A stretch of DNA of 11,751 nucleotides, taken from the NCBI GenBank assembly GCA_052390415.1, contig JBQTGY010000011.1, positions 1 through 11,751 of the forward strand, in the 5' to 3' direction. Below the pieces are notes generated by a model. That model made no database searches and was not told the origin of the DNA. It was given only the letters and a program-made list of their open reading frames with translations. The position numbers and the translations under genes were made by a program. Within the stretch, counting starts at the first letter, position 1, and the number at the start of each line of letters is the position of its first letter. This stretch comes from JANNWF01 sp052390415. Its GTDB lineage: Bacteria > Pseudomonadota > Gammaproteobacteria > Xanthomonadales > Xanthomonadaceae. Positions 8,768-11,751 of this stretch are shown piece by piece.

Positions 8768-8825
8768 ACCCCGCCCAGCCCTGGGTTGTGCGGGGTTGAA
8801 CTCGAAACCGACTCATCAACCCCGC
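8768..8825. terminator. Multi-stem inverted repeats between convergent genes, likely bidirectional terminator
   Basis: The 168-bp gap after katG holds two overlapping perfect inverted repeats: ACCCCGC (8768-8774) with GCGGGGT (8790-8796), and GCGGGGTTGA (8790-8799) with TCAACCCCGC (8816-8825). The middle arm is shared, so the two stems are mutually exclusive. A small CCAG/CTGG stem lies within the first. No strong T-run follows on either strand, so this is not a classic intrinsic terminator. Its place between converging katG and cytochrome genes suggests transcript-end or mRNA-stability function. A weak direct repeat, GCGTCTG(A/G)CTT, occurs at 8711-8721 and 8726-8736. Confidence 0.5.
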
Positions 8826-8876
8826 CAAGGCTGCTGGCGCACATAGTCTCCGCGTCGTCCGCTACCGGAGCAGGAT

Positions 8877-9572
8877 TCAGCGGTCTCTACCGCGCGGCTT
8901 CTTGCCTTGGGTCTCAATCAGAAAGGTGGCGATCAGCGCGCGCTCGTGGTCGCTGATGGGCGTGAACGCGTCACCTCGCGAAGCGCGCTTTTGCATCTCC
9001 CGCAGCTCACGGTGCCAGCGCTCGGGACGCTCACGCTCGGCGATGATGACCGACGCCCCATGACACTGCAGGCAGCGATCCTTTAGTAGCGCCTGACCTT
9101 GCTGTGCTTCCACGGTGAGCCTTGCATGGTCACGGTCAAGCCACCATCGTGGCAACAGGCCGGAGAGCGCCACCGCCACGGTGAGCGCGGCAAGCGTTCC
9201 ACCCAGCCTGGGAAGCCAGTGACTGGCGTGTGGCCGACGCCGGATCACCCAAAGCTTGGCGACCAGGATCACGACTATCGCCAGCCCACCACCGGCATGC
9301 AGCACGGCAAGCGCTGACCATTCCTGAAACCGCCACAGCCGCGGCAGCATCGTCAGCAACAATGCGATCAGACACAGCACAAACAGGTAGCCGATCACTC
9401 GATGCAACCACACCCACGCCACGGGTGCGCTTGAACGCCCATGCGGGTTGCGTGATGCGGGATCGGCGATCATCGGAAACTGCCACAGCCACGCCATCAG
9501 CAGTGCATTCAGCGGTCCGAGTGCGAGCATAACCAGCGCCCAAACGCGGCTGTCGGGCCAAGCATCGAACAT
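8877..9572 (-). CDS. Membrane cytochrome: four-helix integral domain with C-terminal c-type heme domain
   Basis: A 231-residue inner-membrane protein. Four hydrophobic helices lie at about 11-35, 49-80, 86-113 and 119-145, followed by a soluble domain with one CxxCH heme-c site, CLQCH (Cys167, Cys170, His171). Covalent heme attachment requires the tail to be periplasmic. Basic loops RNPHGR and RRRPHASH then fall on the cytoplasmic side, in line with the positive-inside rule. REMQ (Met193) is a candidate sixth heme ligand. His57 and His92 sit at helix ends, so a membrane b-heme is possible but unproven. The ATG at 9572 is preceded by GAGGG at about 7 nt; a GTG ten codons earlier (9602) lacks this. 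It lies 36 bp after the diguanylate cyclase stop on the same strand, probably in one operon. It looks like an electron-transfer or redox-sensing protein; the specific family is not recognised. Confidence 0.82.
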   Translation of the reverse strand: MFDAWPDSRVWALVMLALGPLNALLMAWLWQFPMIADPASRNPHGRSSAPVAWVWLHRVIGYLFVLCLIALLLTMLPRLWRFQEWSALAVLHAGGGLAIVVILVAKLWVIRRRPHASHWLPRLGGTLAALTVAVALSGLLPRWWLDRDHARLTVEAQQGQALLKDRCLQCHGASVIIAERERPERWHRELREMQKRASRGDAFTPISDHERALIATFLIETQGKKPRGRDR

Positions 9573-9608
9573 CAGTTCACCCTCATCCGAACCTATCCAC
9601 ACGTGACA

Positions 9609-11465
9609 CTAAGCCGACCCAGTCAGGGTTTCGCACGGCGACGACTGGTTGTCAGCAAACACCTGATTGCGGCCGGCGGTCTTGGCGGCGTACAGCCATC
9701 GATCAGCGCGACTTTGCAGCGCGTCGCGGCCCTCTCCATCCAGTCGCTCGCTCACGCCGGCGCTCAAAGTGACGATCTGAGCTGGCGAGATTTCCACAAA
9801 CTGGCTCTCGGCCAGCCGCTGACGCAGCTTATCGACTGCTGCTACAGCGCCCGCCAACGCCGTCTCAGGGAAGACCACTGCGAACTCTTCTCCGCCAATG
9901 CGAGCCACCAGATCACTGGCGCGGAAATGTTCGGCCAACAGCGCCGCGATACGCACCAGCACGCTGTCGCCCAGCGCGTGACCACCACTGTCGTTGATGC
10001 GCTTGAAGTGATCAATATCAATCAGCGCCAGACACAGGGGATTGCGATAACGCTGGGCGCGCTCCACTTCGGCCGCCATGCGCTCATCGAACTGGCGTCG
10101 ATTGGCCAAGCCGGTCAGCGCATCCTCGCGACTCTGACGCTCCAGCAAAACGCTTTTGGCACTCAGGTCAGCGAGCAGATGCTCACGCTCCTCGCCGGCA
10201 TGCTGCAGGGCAGCGGTGCGCTGGGCCACCAGCTCCTCGAGCTGTTCGCGGTATGCATCCAGTTCCTGGAATGTCTGTGCATCGGCAAGAACCGGGGCAA
10301 TATCGTCAGCGATCGCGACCAACGCGTGTTTGTCGGCATCCGAATACTGATGTGGGTCTGGATGTTGCAGGCTCACCACTCCAAGCACGTGTCCCGCCAA
10401 CCGGACTGGCACCATCAACACGCTGCCCGGCTGCTCATTCTCGGACAGCACGGCCGCCTGCCGGATTCCCGGGTCGGCACTTTCCCATCGATCCACCAAC
10501 ACTGGCTCGCCGGAGCGGCGCACCCACCCAGCGAGTCCGTCGTTGCCAGGCCGCCGCTCGCGTGGCAACCGCACACCGGCGACTGAATCCACTACCACAT
10601 CGAAGTCGCCACGCTTGCCGTCATAGACCGCAAAGAACGCCTTGTGAAACTGGAACAGAGCGGTGACATGGGAGAACAAGCGCTCGGCCAGCTCATCGAT
10701 ACGGCGACTGCCCGACACCGCCAGCCGCGCACTACTCGCCGCATCCAGCGCTTCGACCCTGGACTGCACCTTCCTCCGCGACTCGACCAGCTCGTGCATG
10801 CTGACCACGGTGAGCACCAGAAAGGCGACAAACAGACTGATGGTAGTGTTATCGCCTTGCTGGCAGACGAGAGCGGCGAGTACGCCGATGGGTGCGAAAA
10901 AGGCATCGACCGTCAGATAGGACCACGTGGCCAACTGTCGGATGTCCCGTCCATCGAGCTTGAAGTACACCAGCATCATGGCCGAATTCACCACCTGCAG
11001 CAGCACCGTGGCGGCCAGCAACGCCCACGTATCCGTCCAATCCAATGCGTGCAGCGGCACCGTTCCGCCCAAGGCGACATAGCTCCATCCGGCCAGCGTC
11101 GTCATCAGCGCGATCATGCAGGCGTTGTGCACGGCGCGAATCGCGCCAACGCGCAGCGAACCTTGCCGGTAGCGATGATTGAGAAACGGCCAGACCAGTG
11201 CAGGCAGCGCGTTGACCGTGACTGCCACCTCCAGCGGCAGCAGCAGGATGGCGGCGATCTGCGGCACCCGCTCCATCGAGGTCATGCCCATCGACGGCAC
11301 CGGATAACCGTACTGCCAGACCAGCAGTTGAAAAACCACGAAGCCGAGCACCACGCCAAGCGGGGGCCACTCCGCCAACCATGGCCACGCCAAACTTGCC
11401 GTGGCGCCTGTGAGGCCAACCAGCGCAAGGTTGTAGATCCAGAGCCGGCTGTCCTTGGAGCGCAT
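9609..11465 (-). CDS. Membrane diguanylate cyclase: 7TM sensor, GAF and GGDEF domains
   Basis: A 618-residue inner-membrane enzyme predicted to make cyclic di-GMP from two GTP. Seven hydrophobic helices occupy about residues 7-229, resembling MASE-type sensor modules. A GAF domain follows at about 254-396, a coiled coil at about 397-444 (YREQLEELVAQRTAALQ) and a GGDEF domain at about 445-604. The active-site motif is GGEEF (524-528), so catalysis is expected. An RxxD inhibitory site, RASD (515-518), lies exactly five residues before it, implying product feedback. DALTGLANRR and DIDHFKRINDSGGHALGD are intact. I chose the ATG at 11465, just before the first helix; the frame runs open to 11663 through repeat-rich DNA that is probably not translated. 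No Shine-Dalgarno is visible, and a -10-like TAGAAT lies 5 bp upstream. The membrane cytochrome gene follows. Confidence 0.92.
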   Translation of the reverse strand: MRSKDSRLWIYNLALVGLTGATASLAWPWLAEWPPLGVVLGFVVFQLLVWQYGYPVPSMGMTSMERVPQIAAILLLPLEVAVTVNALPALVWPFLNHRYRQGSLRVGAIRAVHNACMIALMTTLAGWSYVALGGTVPLHALDWTDTWALLAATVLLQVVNSAMMLVYFKLDGRDIRQLATWSYLTVDAFFAPIGVLAALVCQQGDNTTISLFVAFLVLTVVSMHELVESRRKVQSRVEALDAASSARLAVSGSRRIDELAERLFSHVTALFQFHKAFFAVYDGKRGDFDVVVDSVAGVRLPRERRPGNDGLAGWVRRSGEPVLVDRWESADPGIRQAAVLSENEQPGSVLMVPVRLAGHVLGVVSLQHPDPHQYSDADKHALVAIADDIAPVLADAQTFQELDAYREQLEELVAQRTAALQHAGEEREHLLADLSAKSVLLERQSREDALTGLANRRQFDERMAAEVERAQRYRNPLCLALIDIDHFKRINDSGGHALGDSVLVRIAALLAEHFRASDLVARIGGEEFAVVFPETALAGAVAAVDKLRQRLAESQFVEISPAQIVTLSAGVSERLDGEGRDALQSRADRWLYAAKTAGRNQVFADNQSSPCETLTGSA

Positions 11466-11470
11466 ACAGG

Positions 11471-11500
11471 ATTCTAGACCGCAAGGTGACAGCGTGTGAT
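11471..11500 (-). promoter_or_regulatory. Candidate promoter, possibly giving a leaderless cyclase mRNA
   Basis: On the minus strand, ATCACA (11500-11495) and TAGAAT (11476-11471) are separated by 18 bp. TAGAAT matches the sigma-70 -10 consensus at five of six positions and ATCACA matches the -35 at four of six. Only five bases separate TAGAAT from the chosen ATG at 11465, so transcription would begin at or next to the start codon. No other ribosome site is present, which agrees with a leaderless transcript. This is inference from spacing. Confidence 0.4.
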
Positions 11501-11531
11501 GTGGCGCTTGCAAACCGAAGGGTTTCGCTTC

Positions 11532-11751
11532 GACCGAGCGCCCGCGCGATACTGCGCGCTGGCCGGGGTGAGGTTGGACTGCGTGCGCGCCACCGGCGCG
11601 CGTCCGGCCGAACGCCCGCGCGATACCGCGCGCGGGCCGGGAATCCCGAAAAAAAAACGCCACCGGCTAGGGTGGCGGAGTGGGCGGGGTGAGGACGAGG
11701 CGCTCGCACCCCGCAGGGTTGCGCCGCGGCCGAACGCCCGCGCGGTACCGC
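11532..11751. repeat. Cluster of three REP-like GC-rich palindromic repeats
   Basis: Three copies of a roughly 36-bp unit with core CG(A/G)(A/G)CGCCCGCGCG(A/G)TAC start at 11532, 11606 and 11728; the last is cut by the window edge. Copy 2 folds into a perfect 9-bp stem, GCCCGCGCG (11614-11622) with CGCGCGGGC (11629-11637). Copy 1 forms the same stem with one mismatch. Between copies 1 and 2 is another hairpin, GCGCGCC (11585-11591) with GGCGCGC (11595-11601). The cluster is extragenic. It differs in sequence from the 34-bp array at the left edge, though both are equally GC-rich. Confidence 0.65.
11649..11677 (-). terminator. Intrinsic terminator for a minus-strand gene beyond the right edge
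   Basis: Read on the minus strand, a perfect 7-bp GC stem, CGCCACC and GGTGGCG with a 6-nt loop (11677-11658), is followed directly by nine T residues (plus-strand A-run 11649-11657). This is a textbook rho-independent terminator. It points left, so it ends a transcript entering from the right. It insulates that gene from the cyclase promoter 150 bp downstream. Confidence 0.82.

Noticed and set aside
9603..10586. 327-codon plus-strand open frame, and a similar one at 10644-11477
   Set aside because: Both are antisense to the diguanylate cyclase with intact GGEEF and GAF regions. Their composition is typical of shadow frames and there is no ribosome site.

Overview
The window reads as chromosomal DNA of a GC-rich gammaproteobacterium. 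The protein flavour (a DeaD/CsdA-type helicase with a long basic tail, KatG, a divergent cyclophilin) and the intergenic repeat style suggest Lysobacterales/Xanthomonadales. That placement is inference from recall, not from a search. Codon use looks even across the window, and I see no phage, CRISPR, rRNA or tRNA. This is mostly an ordinary housekeeping and stress-response region. The less ordinary material lies in the small genes, the gaps between genes and one gene pair.

Layout, left to right. (a) 1-133: GC-rich 34-bp tandem repeat running off the left edge. (b) 224-1111 +: exported divergent cyclophilin. (c) 1149-1315: 167-bp MITE-like palindrome with CTAG at each end; its right CTAG supplies the stop codon of the next gene. 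(d) 1312-3330 -: DEAD-box RNA helicase. (e) 3580-3900 +: small YkgJ-type cysteine-cluster protein, followed by a DMT/EamA transporter at 3960-4889. (f) 4923-5075 -: 50-residue four-cysteine protein, divergent from an ACAD10/11-like acyl-CoA dehydrogenase at 5171-6400 +. (g) 6561-8708 +: catalase-peroxidase KatG, with an OxyR-like site in front and a multi-stem inverted-repeat region behind. (h) 8877-9572 -: membrane cytochrome with a C-terminal c-type heme domain, immediately downstream of 9609-11465 -: a 7TM-GAF-GGDEF diguanylate cyclase. (i) 11466-11751: promoter, three REP-like palindromes and an intrinsic terminator for a minus-strand gene beyond the right edge.

How the genes relate. The diguanylate cyclase and the membrane cytochrome are 36 bp apart on one strand and are probably co-transcribed, which hints at a link between redox state and c-di-GMP. 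KatG is a stand-alone peroxide defence gene. The helicase, cyclophilin, transporter and acyl-CoA dehydrogenase look like independent units. Most genes have recognisable Shine-Dalgarno sequences at the starts I chose. The cyclase and the helicase do not, and the cyclase may be translated from a leaderless mRNA.
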